DNA of 64,000 nt, from the NCBI GenBank assembly GCA_025201345.1, contig JAIXMG010000015.1:496001-560000 (forward strand). The letters run 5' to 3'. Made by a program: the position numbers and the translations under genes. Position 1 is the stretch's first letter, and each line of letters starts with the position of its first letter. The notes below the pieces were generated by a model that saw only the letters and a program-made list of their open reading frames with translations, was not told where the DNA came from and did no database searches. Source of the DNA: Thamnidium elegans (taxonomy: Eukaryota; Mucoromycota; Mucoromycetes; Mucorales; Mucoraceae). Shown here piece after piece: positions 48,936 through 60,800 of the stretch.

Positions 48936-49490
48936 AGTAAATCTAGAATGAAGAAGAAAATCAGTAACTTTTTGTTTTCATTTTATGATCGTGTTTTTAA
49001 AAAAAATTTGGCGGAGAAAAAATGGTGCGCGTATAATTGTAATAAGAGGGCTGTTTTTTGAGTAGTATCATATCTTCATAGTCATCCATTGATGACCACA
49101 ATAATGTAATATTCCTAAGCTGAGTTATAAATGGGTTTGTTCTTATTGGGTAAGGACGCAAAAGTGAAATATAAAGTAAATTGAATAAAGAATAGAATAA
49201 TGTTTTATTGTTAAAAGATATTGGAGTATTTATACTAATTGATATTCGCTAAAGATAATATATATGGAAAATAAAAGATACGTTGAATTAAGTAAAGTAA
49301 AAGGGCTTGACTGTCAAATACTAATAATATGAGAAGAACTAATTATAAATTGAAAACCAATGAAAGTGAAGGAATCCAAAGTTGGGTGTTGACCAATCAG
49401 AATAGTCTTAATCCTTTACAAATAATTACCCGTGACGATTAAATTTTTTTTTTTTCAGAGCAACGCGTCAGCCTTTTTTCCCTTTATATT

Positions 49491-50307
49491 TCTTTTTGCA
49501 TTTGACTATCGCTTGGAATGTGGGCATAAATGCAGCATTCAGGTTTGTTGGCATGGGCTAGTAAGCAGTGCTGCGAAGACAATCAACAAGCTTCGGTTAT
49601 TTACATACTTTATTGGTCTTTCTTTTTGCATTTGACTATCGCTTGGAATGTGGGCATAAATGCAGCATTCAGGTTTGTTGGCATGGGCTAGTAAGCAGTG
49701 CTGCGAAGACAATCAACAAGCTTCGATTATTTACATACTCTATTGGTCTTTCTTTTTGTATTTGACTATCGCTTGGAATGTGGGCATAAATGCAGCATTC
49801 AGGTTTGTTGGCATGGGCTAGTAAGCAGTGCTGCGAAGACAATCAACAAGCTTCGGTTATTTACATACTTTATTGGTCTTTCTTTTTGTATTTGACTATC
49901 GCTTGGAATGTGGGCATAAATGCAGCATTCAGGTTTGTTGGCATGGGCTAGTAAGCAGTGCTGCGAAGACAATCAACAAGCTTCGATTATTTACATACTC
50001 TATTGGTCTTTCTTTTTGTATTTGACTATCGCTTGGAATGTGGGCATAAATGCAGCATTCAGGTTTGTTGGCATGGGCTAGTAAGCAGTGCTGCGAAGAC
50101 AATCAACAAGCTTCGGTTATTTACATACTTTATTGGTCTTTCTTTTTGTATTTGACTATCGCTTGGAATGTGGGCATAAATGCAGCATTCAGGTTTGTTG
50201 GCATGGGCTAGTAAGCAGTGCTGCGAAGACAATCAACAAGCTTCGGTTATTTACATACTTTATTGGTCTTTCTTTTTGCATTTGACTATCGCTTGGAATG
50301 TGGGCAT
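49491..50307 (+). repeat. 130-bp tandem repeat, 6 full copies plus 37 bp
   Basis: Units begin TCTTTTTGYATTTGACTATC at 49491, 49621, 49751, 49881, 50011, 50141 and 50271 (partial). Near-identical; two variants (CTTCGGTT...CTTT and CTTCGATT...CTCT) alternate in copies 1-4, suggesting dimer-wise duplication. 130 is not a multiple of three, so the 65-codon frames restart each unit and are not a repeat protein. Lies inside the cargo element. Confidence 0.97.
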
Positions 50308-50927
50308 GATGTCTATCAAATTTATTTAGCATAAAACATACATCGAACAAACCTTCACGTTATATTACTGCTGGTATTGCTGCAAAAATTATCTATAACT
50401 ATGGTATCTGTGTTTATAGTAGACTTGGACAAAAGTAAAATAATAGTGAATCTTTTAGATTTGACAAAACCACAAGAATTACCCGTATCTGGTTGTACTG
50501 CTAGAAACCACGAATACCTTCTCTTAAGTATATTGTAGAAGAAAACCACACAAGAAAACGTAACGTTCCTTTAATTTTTAATGTAAGCGTCAAGTCGTGA
50601 CTCTACATTACAAGAAAGGTTCCTAATCAAAAAAAGAAATATCAAGCTATGAATCGACTCTCATAATGACGAAAACTATGTATTCTTATTACAGCTCCAT
50701 GAAAATGTACTGTATTCTCACATGGTTTTCCTCTTGGCAAAAATGAGTACGTTAGATTTTCTTTTATAAGTTACTTCTTGCTAACTTTTTGTTTTCAAAT
50801 AACTTTTAGAAAAAAAATGATGTATTGAGTCGACTCAAGACATGCTGATAATTAATTGATCTAAAGGAGAGCAGCTACTTGTACCCAATTATCGTCAGCC
50901 AGTCTATTATGATAATTTATGTGTTTG

Positions 50928-51280
50928 TTACTTTAAACTTGACTCTTTATTTATGAAGCTAAGCCAAAATATTGATGCTAGTGTTTCTTTGTCGATGATT
51001 CCAAACATAGATGAAACAATAAATAATTTACTGGCTTTCTCCAGTTTTTGACGGACAATATCAGATATGTTTTCAGATATATCATGCCGCAGTACCTTGT
51101 TGAATGAGAACAAAAGAGTTCTATAATCAGCATTTCTCTTCTCGTTTTCACCAGTGTTTTGATCAGGATCGATCAACTCGTTCTTTCATCCACAGTTCTT
51201 TAAAGTAGTCGCCGATACCATCTTCATGGGCTTTGTTCCTTACAAGGAGTCCCTCTAAACGGTAAACTATTTAAAAGATG
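50928..51280 (-). pseudogene. Decayed TE-associated frame
   Basis: Minus-strand protein-like stretches in two frames: RLEGLLVRNKAHEDGIGDYF to ELWMKER (about 51185-51265), then DPDQNTGENEKRNADYRTLL to SFINKESSLK-stop (50928-51170), separated by a frameshift near 51170. Family not recognised. Probably the tail of a second cargo gene. Confidence 0.35.
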
Positions 51281-52051
51281 AACACATGTTTAAAAGAAAA
51301 AGCTATGCTATTTCGCTATACCTCTTTATCTTAAGATAATGCTCGTTGTTGTATTAGTAGGTAGTCAGTTTATAATTTTGTCCATTGTTAATGCTTCTAT
51401 ATACAAGCCATGAAGAAGTTAATTTAGTATCAAAGTGAACTTGCTTTTTCTTACTGTACCTCATCATGAAATTCAAAAATTGATATCTTTTCATAGACTA
51501 ATTGATAAGGAGAGAAAGAAAAAATAAGGAGGATCGTAAGAAAATATATGCTTCTATTGTTATTGCTCACATGATGATGTATTTGTATTTTAGCCCCTTT
51601 TAAAAACCTAATGAATTCAATTTGTTGCCAATGGTAAGTTTTTTTGCATGAATTGTGGTCAAGTGTATCTCTTTATCAATTCGCGAATATATGTCTAAAG
51701 GTTCCTGATTTACAGTCATTCTTGATAGTTATTCATACGTGAAGTGCTTCTAAAACATCTCTCATTTCCAATGACCAGAATTAATTCGAAGCAAAAAAGT
51801 TACTTTATACTGTAGTTGTATTACGATTCAAGAAATCAGTGTCTCATAAGTGGCAAATTTGGTACATTTTAATTACGATTATGGCTTCCACCTAAAGAAT
51901 CAAGAGCACCAACCTGATATCAATATCAGAAATAAAAAAGTCGACTTCAGATTAGAGTAAGCATTTATTTTGACAATAAATTTCATATACCTCCACTTAA
52001 AAATTGAATGGAAGTTTCGATTGGTAGACAAAAAATTTGAATGGATTATGA

Positions 52052-52218
52052 GAAGCTTGATTGGCCAGAAAAAAGTCTGATTTCTATTTTTGAAAATCTT
52101 GAATTTCAAACGCAAATCACTGTATCTGTAACCGTATCCGTATCCGTATCCTTACAGGTTTTTAGTCTTAATTGATACGCATTTTATTTTTATTTTTGGT
52201 ACGCTTTGAAAATAAGTT
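52052..52218. repeat. Inverted repeat, right arm
   Basis: Partner of 47236-47350. The two matching blocks (52052-52101 and 52153-52218) are separated by 51 bp that include a short CCGTAT hexamer array at 52132-52151, absent from the left arm. Confidence 0.85.
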
Positions 52219-52311
52219 AGTGTGCCAAATTTATTTTAGAGTCGTACCAAAAAAAAATTAAACTGTACCAAAGAAAAAATCAAGCGTACCAATTAAGGCT
52301 AAAAACCTGTA
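52153..52311. mobile_element. 159-bp MITE with Tc1/mariner-type ends
   Basis: Begins TACAGGTTTTTAG and ends CTAAAAACCTGTA; the terminal 27 bp are inverted repeats with only a few mismatches. Internal GGTACG/CGTACC motifs repeat several times, like transposase-binding sites. Ends match the adjacent transposase element (47293-47298 side), so it is probably its non-autonomous derivative. No coding capacity. Confidence 0.75.
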
Positions 52312-52319
52312 AATCAAGC

Positions 52320-53066
52320 ATGGGTAAGAACTGCTATAAGTGTAAAAAACCTTGGGGTAAGGGTCATCGTTGCGACACAAACAACAATAAGTAAGTTTTA
52401 GCAGTTACAAAGACAAGCGTTAATGAATCTAAAGCTGATAATAATAATGATAAAAACTTGCTGGATGAGGCTACCTCCGAAGTTAATTCTATGATGGAAG
52501 GTTTGACCTATGATTGTAAGTATCCAAGTACAGAGAAGAATGAGGGTAAAGATATGTTCAATTTAATAACCCCAATAATGATAGAGAACCGTCAGCTCAT
52601 GGGTTGTATAGCCACCGGTAGTGACATTAGTTTTATAGATGCTAATATATTTTATAATAATTTAAAATAAAATAAAATAAAAAAAGTCAATGGTTCCCTT
52701 CAATTTTTGTCAGATAAAAGTAATATTTCTCGTATTGGTACTTCAGATCCTTTGAATATTAAATATATAAATGGAATTGGTTTTAAACATAGTTTTGAAA
52801 TAATTAACTTTAATTCAGGCTTTGACTTCGACGTTTTACTAGGAAAAGATATTTTGCCTAAGCTTAATATTGCTTTAACTGGTGTAGCACATCGCTTTGA
52901 TAAAAAATCAAGCGCAGATAGTACTATTTACGAAGAAGATCAAATCTTTAAAAACACTAATATAGAAGCAGTTACAGAACATGAGCCTGATAATTCTCCT
53001 GCCGGTACTCCTGAGCAGAGAAAAGAATTCTTTGAAGCTATAAGCGACGTATTAAAGAAAAGTTAA
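52320..53066 (+). pseudogene. Retrotransposon gag zinc knuckle and aspartic-protease-like remnant
   Basis: One reading frame holding a zinc knuckle CYKCKKPWGKGHRC and, about 80 codons later, a retropepsin-like GCIATGSDISFID, where the catalytic Asp of D-T/S-G is replaced by Ala, followed by a protease flap-like VLLGKDILPKLNI. In-frame stops at 52392 (TAA) and about 52668. It is the continuation of the gag-like frame at 45059-45780. No reverse transcriptase, RNase H or integrase follows. 53067-53614 downstream holds no gene. Confidence 0.75.
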
Positions 53067-53614
53067 GCAATTTTAATTACTTCTTATTGTGCTTTAGGAG
53101 CATATTAAAATCAACACTCAATAAATAAAGATTGTTAAATATATCGAACTTCAGGTAAAAGAAACCCGTCCTTTGAGAAAATAAAAATCGCATTTTAATT
53201 TTTGTGATAAGGTGGGTTTGGACAGTCCGAATCGCAAATCTGCCTTAAGAAAAAATAATAATTGAAAGAGGTAGAAGACCATGGTGTAGTACAGGAGAAA
53301 ACTCTCGGTTGTAGAATGTTGAGTTTTATCCTGTACCATCCTCTGCCTTTATAAAATAGTATTAGTTTTATTAGAAATAAAAATAAGCCTTTTACCCCCT
53401 AAGTTTTTAGAATTAAATCAAGAATCCGTATTTCTTGGGGGGTTTTTTATTATAGTCAAGAAAGTTAAGAACATAAGATTGTATTAAGTCTCTAGGTAAT
53501 TAAGATCCCGATACAACGTTTTTAAGATAAACATACTATTCTAAATTGAACAAACGTTTATTATCATAAGATACTCCGGAGTCAGTGATCGAGCGTTTTT
53601 TTTAAAGAAAAGTT

Positions 53615-53992
53615 GAAATAGGCTAATGACGGCATAGTATCCGTCTAATATCACTGAACAAATAATAAACGTTCATAATAATTATAGTAGACGTTAATAG
53701 TCGTTAAATGAGTCTAACTCAACATTTTCTACTTTTTATGAAAAGAAAAGTTTAACCCGGTTGAATTATTAGATCCTATCTCGGCGATAAAAACATCAAG
53801 TATTTGAATAGCGACTACAGACATGTTAGATGTTGCCATATTTATATGAATCAACAAAAAAACGCCAAGCAAAGGCAACGATACCGACACACATTCAAGT
53901 TACATGACTCGCAAAAGCATTTTTTCTTTTAGTTAAAATTGATCAGGAATCGTGTTATTTCAAACTTCTAGTGAGATATAAAATTTTGCCTG
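53615..53992 (+). repeat. Dispersed repeat, copy B
   Basis: Related to copy A at 42728-43142 in direct orientation, about 10.9 kb apart, with the retrotransposon remnant and its insertions between. Not convincingly an LTR: TG...CA borders and a target duplication are not visible. The 53993-54586 stretch following it is the upstream region of A-T-R paralog 2. Confidence 0.75.
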
Positions 53993-54586
53993 TAGAAGTG
54001 TAAGGCTACATAGTAGAAATAATTGCCATAAAACAGGCCTAAAATTGACAAGTAGGTTTAGGCTAATGACAGTGCTAGAATAATTACCCGGTTTAGCAAA
54101 TAGGAAAAAAAAGAGAACCGCGACAAATCAAATTAAATAACTTTAGTATGTTTTTAAACATTGATTAGCGAATTGTCAGAGTACCCAGTAGGTTATAAGT
54201 GCAATTATTATCAAAATTAAGTGCTCGAAGCAAGAAAATTTGTATGTAGTAAATTGTTTTACCGGTTATTATCAACCATAATAAAAAATACATACATCAT
54301 GCATAATCTATGTAATGGAGATTTACGTTAGTCTAATTATACTAAAGGATGAGAAGTATATTTAATTACTCGTAAATTATCACCTGCTAGATGATTTGTA
54401 TGCCAAAAATTGAAATAAATAATTTAACCGAATCCCTAATTTGCCTATATTAGGCAAATTAATCTCAGGGAAAAACTATATTAAAAAAAAATCCTGGATT
54501 TTAAAGGAAAAGGTATATATACCTGAGAATTTTATACGAAAACATCCTCTCTTTATTAAACATTTGCATATTGTTTTACATAACTA

Positions 54587-57500
54587 ATGGCTGTACCAAC
54601 TGTTCCATCTGATATAAGCTTTACCGACACTCAATCTGTATATAATTACTTTAAAGCAGTTACAAATTATGTTACCACTCAATCCAAAATTCATGCCGAT
54701 AAAATCTTTGTTAGCTATCTTACTAATAACGTATTCAAAACTTTAACTTATGCTGAAGTCGATTTACTATCTACCAACTTGGCATGTGAATGGTCTGAAG
54801 CCGCTAAAACTTCAGAGGTCGTTTCTTTCATCAGCGATCACAATGTTAACTATCTGATCGCAATGTTGGCGATGATGAAATTGCGTGTAACCATGTTGGC
54901 TATTTCTCCCCGTAATTCCGAGGCTGCCATAATTAATTTGTTGGAAAAAACTCAATCTAAACTTATAATCGCCAGCACCAAGTACGAACCTATTGCTAAA
55001 GCTTCTGCTTCTCAAGTTTCCGATGCCAATCTTCTTATTATTGATACTGCTTTTGATATCGAAACACTCCTTAAAAAGCCTCTTCATCCTAACTACAAAA
55101 ATATGCTTGATACTGATTTTTCGGATGAAGATATTAAAAAGACTGCTTTGATTATTCATAGTTCTGGTTCTACCGCGTTTCCTAAGCCAATTTATCTTAG
55201 TAACCGATACCTTTTAAACTTGCTTCACCCTTTCCATGTCAATGTTAATGAAAAAGAAAGTACAGACAAAATTGATCATAACGATAGCTTCCTTAGTTGC
55301 GCGCCGCTGTAAGTACCTACTTTTTATTTTTATTTTAACTTGTTAATCCTAAAACTTATTTTTAGCTTCCATATTTTTGGTTTCTTTGCGGTCTTTACTA
55401 TGCCCACTGTTGGGGGTAAGGTGGTGTTTTTAGAAAAGCTTCCTTCTTCTCAAAGCGAAATTGGTTACGCCTTGGAATACAACAAGTGTACTGCTATGTG
55501 TGCTACTCCTATAATTTATGAGCAAATGATTCCTTACCTTAAAGAAAAGAATAATTTCTCTACAGTAAAAAATCTTAAATTTGCTGTTTATGCCGGTGCT
55601 CCGCTTAAGGCCGAGGCTGGTCAATGGCTTTACGATCACGGTTTAAATATTAAAAACTTTTATGGTACAACTGAAATAGGTGCTTGTATGACTGCCAACA
55701 TTTACTCCAAGGATTCAAACGGGGCCTTACTTTCCCCTAGTCAAAAGGACAATCTAAAAAACTATTACTGTGTCTTTGAATCTGGTGACCAGAATGATTC
55801 TACTATTAAGCATTTGTATATCCGCGGTGACTCTCCTAGTATGGCTACTGGTGTCTCCAATCGTTCCGATGGTGGCTACGATACTAACGACTTGTTTAAA
55901 GAAGATGCTAATAATCCTGGTTACTACATTCATCTTGGTCGTCGCGACGATACCCTGATCATGGAAAATGGCGAAAAGACTAACCCTGTCCCTATGGAAT
56001 CTACAATCGGTATGCATCCTATTGTCAAGCAAGTTGCTGTCATCGGTCAAGCTCGTCAATGCACTGCTGCTCTTATTGAACTTAACACGGAGTATGCTAT
56101 CCGCCTTAGTCCAGAAGAAATTATTGCTGAAGTTAATGAAGCTGTTAAAACTGCCAATAAGGAATGTCCCAATCATAGTGTTATCCTTCCTCAAATGATT
56201 AAAATATTACCATTTGATCAGACTCTACCTTGCACTGACAAAGGAAATGTAATGCGCAAGAAATCCGAAGCTCTGTATTATGACGTGATTGAGAAGCTTT
56301 ACAAGGATTTTCTGGAAGGCCCCACGAAGGATCTATTTACAGGAGACAAGGATACATCTACTTGGACTGAAAAAGAAATTGAAGACTTTCTAATAAATCA
56401 TGCAGCAAAAGTCCTGAATGTTCCAGCTTCTACGTTCAAGGATTGCAACCAATCTTTATTTGATCATGGTCTTACTTCACTTACTTCAATTCAACTTCGC
56501 AATGGTATATCAGGATACTTTGGGGATGTCCCTCAAAATTTTATATTCGAACATCCTAGCATCTCCTCCATGTCTAAGGCTCTTATGAATACAGAAGAAG
56601 AAAATCCTGTTGCTCAAATTGAAAAAAGATACCAAGAAGCTCAAGAATTAGCTTTAAGTTACGTTAAGAATGCCAAGGATTATTTCCCTGTTGCTACCAA
56701 TCGGTATGATAGTGCGCAAGACAAAATCGTTATGCTGACAGGTGTAACTGGTTCATTGGGTTCATTTATGCTGCGTGATTTATTGTTGGATCCTTCTGTC
56801 AAAAAGGTGTATGCTATGATTCGTGGTAACCCTGATCAATTAAAAAGTCGTTTGATTGCTGCTTTCGAATCTCGTTTTCTAGATACTTCTCTTTTGAAAG
56901 ATGATCGGGTTGAAGTTTTACCCATGCACTTTAATGAACCTTTCCTTGGTTTTACGGATGAAAAATACTTTGAGCTCAAGAACGAAGTAACTATCATTCA
57001 ACATTGTGCTTGGATGCTAGATTTCAATATGCCTGTTGACCATTATGACAAAGTATGTATCGCACCTTTCTACAACCTGTTGAAGTTCGCATATCGCAAA
57101 GTCAATCCTATGCATGTTCATTTTATTTCTAGTATCTCTGCTAGTGCAGGTTACGGTAGTATTATCCCTGAAGAGCCGTTGCCTCTTGATTCTCATGTTA
57201 CTATGCCAATGGGTTATGCTCATTCAAAATTCGTCGTGGAAATCCTATTTAACTATCTTACAACTGAAAAGAACTTCCCTTGTTATATTGAACGTCTCGG
57301 CCAAGTTTGCGGTGATTCAGTCAATGGTGTCTGGAATATTTCTGAACAATATCCTTTGATGTTTGTAGGTGGTGGATCTATTATGCATAAAATGCCTGGT
57401 TTGGACACCGCTATCGATTGGATTACCGTTGATTATGCTGCAAAAGTTATTGTAGATATTATGCTCCGTACTGCTTACTTACCTGCAAATAAGGATCAAT

Positions 57501-57823
57501 CCGTCTATCATATTGTTAATCCCTGCACAATTACCTGGAATGATGTACTCAAAGCCATGAAAGATGCCGGTATGAAATTCGACGTAGTTTCTCCTTCTGA
57601 ATGGGTTGATATATTATCCAAAGATGATACGAACCCTGCTTTCAAGCTTATGGGTTTCTACGAATCCAATTTCAGAGAGGCTTTTAATATGCCTATTTGG
57701 GAAACAAAGAAGACAAGTGCCTTGACACCTCTTATTACGAAGTCTCCTATTCTCGATGCAAATTTATTTAGTAAGTTTTTAACTTGCTGGAGCTCTATTG
57801 GATTTTATAACCCTACTATTTAA
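54587..57823 (+). CDS. NRPS-like adenylation / carrier / thioester-reductase enzyme (paralog 2)
   Basis: Same three-domain enzyme type as the minus-strand gene at 36.4-39.6 kb; 1059 aa from exons 54587-55308 (722 nt) and 55366-57823. Adenylation: HSSGSTAFPKP, FYGTTEIGA, YDTNDLF, GRRDDTLIMENGEKT, GNVMRKKS. Carrier: DHGLTSLTSIQ with Ser. Reductase: MLTGVTGSLGSF, SSISAS, GYAHSK. Long near-identical blocks with paralog 1 (e.g. EKYFELKNEVTIIQHC, NPMHVHFIS) and identical exon-1 length and phase show duplication. Codons here favour C/T third positions more than in paralog 1, suggesting higher expression. The acid substrate is unknown. Confidence 0.94.
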
Positions 57824-60800
57824 AATATGAAAAAAATCTAAACAACACATTTCTTAATCAGATAATAAATTAGTTATTATTTTTATTATAAAATACTTTT
57901 TATGTCCCCAGATTAAATATATACTATAGCTCCATTTTAGTACTTTAAAAATGTAACATATACTTGATTCTTATATTTAGATGGAGAAAATTAAAAAAAA
58001 ATCTTTCATTTTTTTCTAGAAAATAAAGAACATATCCGAATATCCTTCTTACTGTATCTGTTTTTTATATAGTTAGTCCGTACCTAGCTACTCGTGATCC
58101 TTATTAACACTGCCAACAGCTAAAAAAAAAAAAAAAAAAAAAGTTTGCGCTTATACGGCTCAATATAGGACAATTCTATCCCAGAAGAACTTTTGTACTT
58201 CAGATCGTATGTCGTTATAATAGGAAGGAGGAATGGAGAAAACCCTTCCTACTATAATGAAAAATTCGGTCATATTTTTAGTTATTTGCAACGCTTTTGA
58301 ACAATACCCATCTGTGTTTATTGGCAGCTAACTGACAATTTACAAAAATTCCTTATTTAGTTATCGATTGCGCAGGAGCCTCAGTATTACGGACATCATG
58401 CGCAGACTTCTGCCAATCATAATGAGTTTGTTTAGCATATTGTGAATCCAAACCTTATTAGCCATGGAGGCGTGCTTCGATCTTTGAATAAATCCAGTAT
58501 AATTAATATTGTATCACCACATGTCTAGATAGAATAGTCGAACGATGGTGACACGAACCTTGCCTCGAAGTTTATAACTTTTTATGAGCTTTTCTTTGTT
58601 GATAAACTAAAAAAGACAACGAATATCCGTACAACTATCGTAAAGGCTCGGGTAATTGATTCTGGGATCTCTTGTAAATCCCTGGCTCAATGAAAGTATG
58701 GAAAACTGTATCTAAATATTAATATAGAATACATATTTTCTTTTATGCAAAACTCGTTAACCGTTAAATATGTATATATATTTTTTTACTGATTTGATGC
58801 TTCTCGCATCAGTTGGTTTCTACTATTTAAGTAAGTGAATCTTAATACATGGTACTGGTTGCCTTTTTTAATATTTGCATATGTATAAAGTTGGTGTATC
58901 TAAGGTTTATTTGTCCAATTAAATATACCCAAAAAAAATGACCGTTGGATGACCAGAAGCAACGAAAACCATTAGAAACCAGAATCTGCGGAGTAACCCA
59001 CTAACTAGCATCTATTGATTTGAAGTAACCAGTAGCTAATACATATGTTTTAATAATTAATCAAGTCGCAAAAAATAAGTATCGACTTCATCGAAGAAAA
59101 AAAAAATACTTAGCTTTGTTGACGAGTTCTCATTTTTGGAAATGCAGTAAAAAACAGATTTACGATTATACAGGAGGGTTTAACCTTTTATTTTATACTA
59201 GATTTTGGTTTTCGCTGACAAATGTGCCGCCGATATTTGGTAATGTCAGTTTTGGTGGAATTTACCTGCGGAATCCTCTGGAAAATGCAGCCCACGATAT
59301 CAAAAACATTGAAAAAGGCGTAACTGATTTCATGCAATTCTCGAATTCAAACACTAGATGACATTTTAGTTTGAAATTATCAAGAAAACCTGTGCTTTTA
59401 TTCGCTTTCCTACTACATATGCTGAGTTTACACTTTTCTCTAAACAAATACCACATATTATAAGCTGGAAAGAATCATCAGTAAATAATACTGTTACTTT
59501 TTGCTGAAGGTTTCTGTCTATTTCGCTTAGTTACTTCTCCTCTTTCCTGAAGAATTCCTCTGAAGGACTTTTTTTTTAATAATAATAATAAAAGTAAGCG
59601 GGGGTTTTATTTTATTTTACTTTTTTCTTTAATGCTGTCACTTAATTAAATAAATATGAGTATCGTTAAATAATATATTGTGTGCAATGGCCTTCTGCCA
59701 GATGCTCTTTTTCTTCTTTTCGGTGCTATAAAACACATTTCATTTTTTTATTGATAATATCAAGTGTTTACAATGGTTAAAGGTAGTTTTAGTATCTATA
59801 CATTATTTAATAATATCTTACAGTGCTGTCAGTTGTTTGGACTAACGCTACAGCAAATTTTAACAACATTACAGTCTTCGATTCGTCTATTATACCTCTT
59901 CGGAAGGACGAGAATATAATGCATCGTTGTTACAACAAATTATATTTTAGGTTAGACTAGCTTCAGCTGTCTCGAAGATATGTTTGTAAATTGCAATAGT
60001 TCTGTAAAGATAACAGTATAACTAATGTGTTGTCTCTTATGATTTACAAACAAAAAAAAAACGAATTTCTTTTCAGTGCACTCACACAATTTCCCTCATT
60101 GTTTTTTTTCTTAAAAAAAAAAAGTAACACATTGATTTTCTTTTCTTGCAAAAGATATATAAATATTACTTTATTTAATCTAAATCGAGTAAAGTAGTAT
60201 AGACTCATAAAAAAATAAAAGAGAAAATAAGATAGAAGCTCCAGAAAATATGTATTGATCCATGTTACAAAATTTCCTATTCAAATATAAAAAAAAAACT
60301 TGACTTTATGATCATTGGGTTAATAAATCTCACCTCTACCCCCCACGTGTGGATACATTTGAAAACTTTCACTTGATTCGAAAGCACCTCGGTACTAATT
60401 AGTAGCTTTGACTATACTAGACGACGAAACCAATTAGATTATTACCTATACAGTTATGATTAAAAGTAGAAATTCTGTTATACTTCCATATAGAAAATAA
60501 TAATATTCATTTATACATGTGATATAGACCTTACATTCTAGATGATCTTTTTTTAAGGAAAAAAAAACTTGTTTACTTTTAAAATCATGATATTGTATAT
60601 TGAATGATTTCTTTTTTTATAGTTTGAAATGCGCTACGATAGAATGATAGTACAGAGAAATAAAAAAAATAACTAAAAATACAATAGTATGTTAAACTTG
60701 AGTAAAAAAAGGTTCCGGCAAATAAAAGTATGATCTTTGATTTATTAAATACCAAGGTATGTAAAAATGATAGGTGGAAAGCTAAAGGTCGTGTGGGACA

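Larger units (their letters stand above)
47301..52101. mobile_element. 4.8-kb terminal-inverted-repeat cargo element
   Basis: Bounded by CAAGATTTTC... (47301) and ...GAAAATCTTG (52101), with about 49 bp near-perfect inverted repeats plus a further ~50 bp imperfect. Contains one intact ORF (47409-48935), a 130-bp tandem array (49491-50307) and a decayed frame (50928-51280), but no recognisable DDE transposase. Clear target-site duplications were not found directly outside these ends. Confidence 0.6.
45779..52311. mobile_element. Composite Tc1/mariner-ended insertion in a gag gene (TA target duplication)
   Basis: Left boundary TA-AGGTTTTT at 45779-45788 (canonical TACAGG with one base missing) and right boundary AAAAACCTG-TA at 52301-52311. 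Removing the insert and one TA leaves the two gag halves in a single frame, strong evidence for the exact borders. Inside: a Tc1/mariner transposase unit (to the CCTGTA at 47293-47298), a cargo segment of about 4.85 kb, and a 159-bp MITE with the same ends (52153-52311). The arrangement resembles a composite transposon, but nested insertions would look alike. Confidence 0.65.

Noticed and set aside
49432..50285. Series of ~65-aa ORFs in the 130-bp repeat as a repeat protein family
   Set aside because: The unit length is not a multiple of three, so each frame stops and restarts; the identical ORFs are a by-product of the tandem DNA repeat.
49491..50307. CRISPR-like array
   Set aside because: No spacers; units are contiguous 130-bp copies in a eukaryotic genome.
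52132..52151. CCGTAT hexamers as telomeric repeat
   Set aside because: Only a few units, internal to the window, and unlike the TTAGGG type expected for these fungi.
42728..53992. Calling the flanking repeats LTRs of the gag remnant
   Set aside because: No TG/CA termini, primer-binding site or target duplication seen, and unrelated TE pieces lie between copy A and gag.
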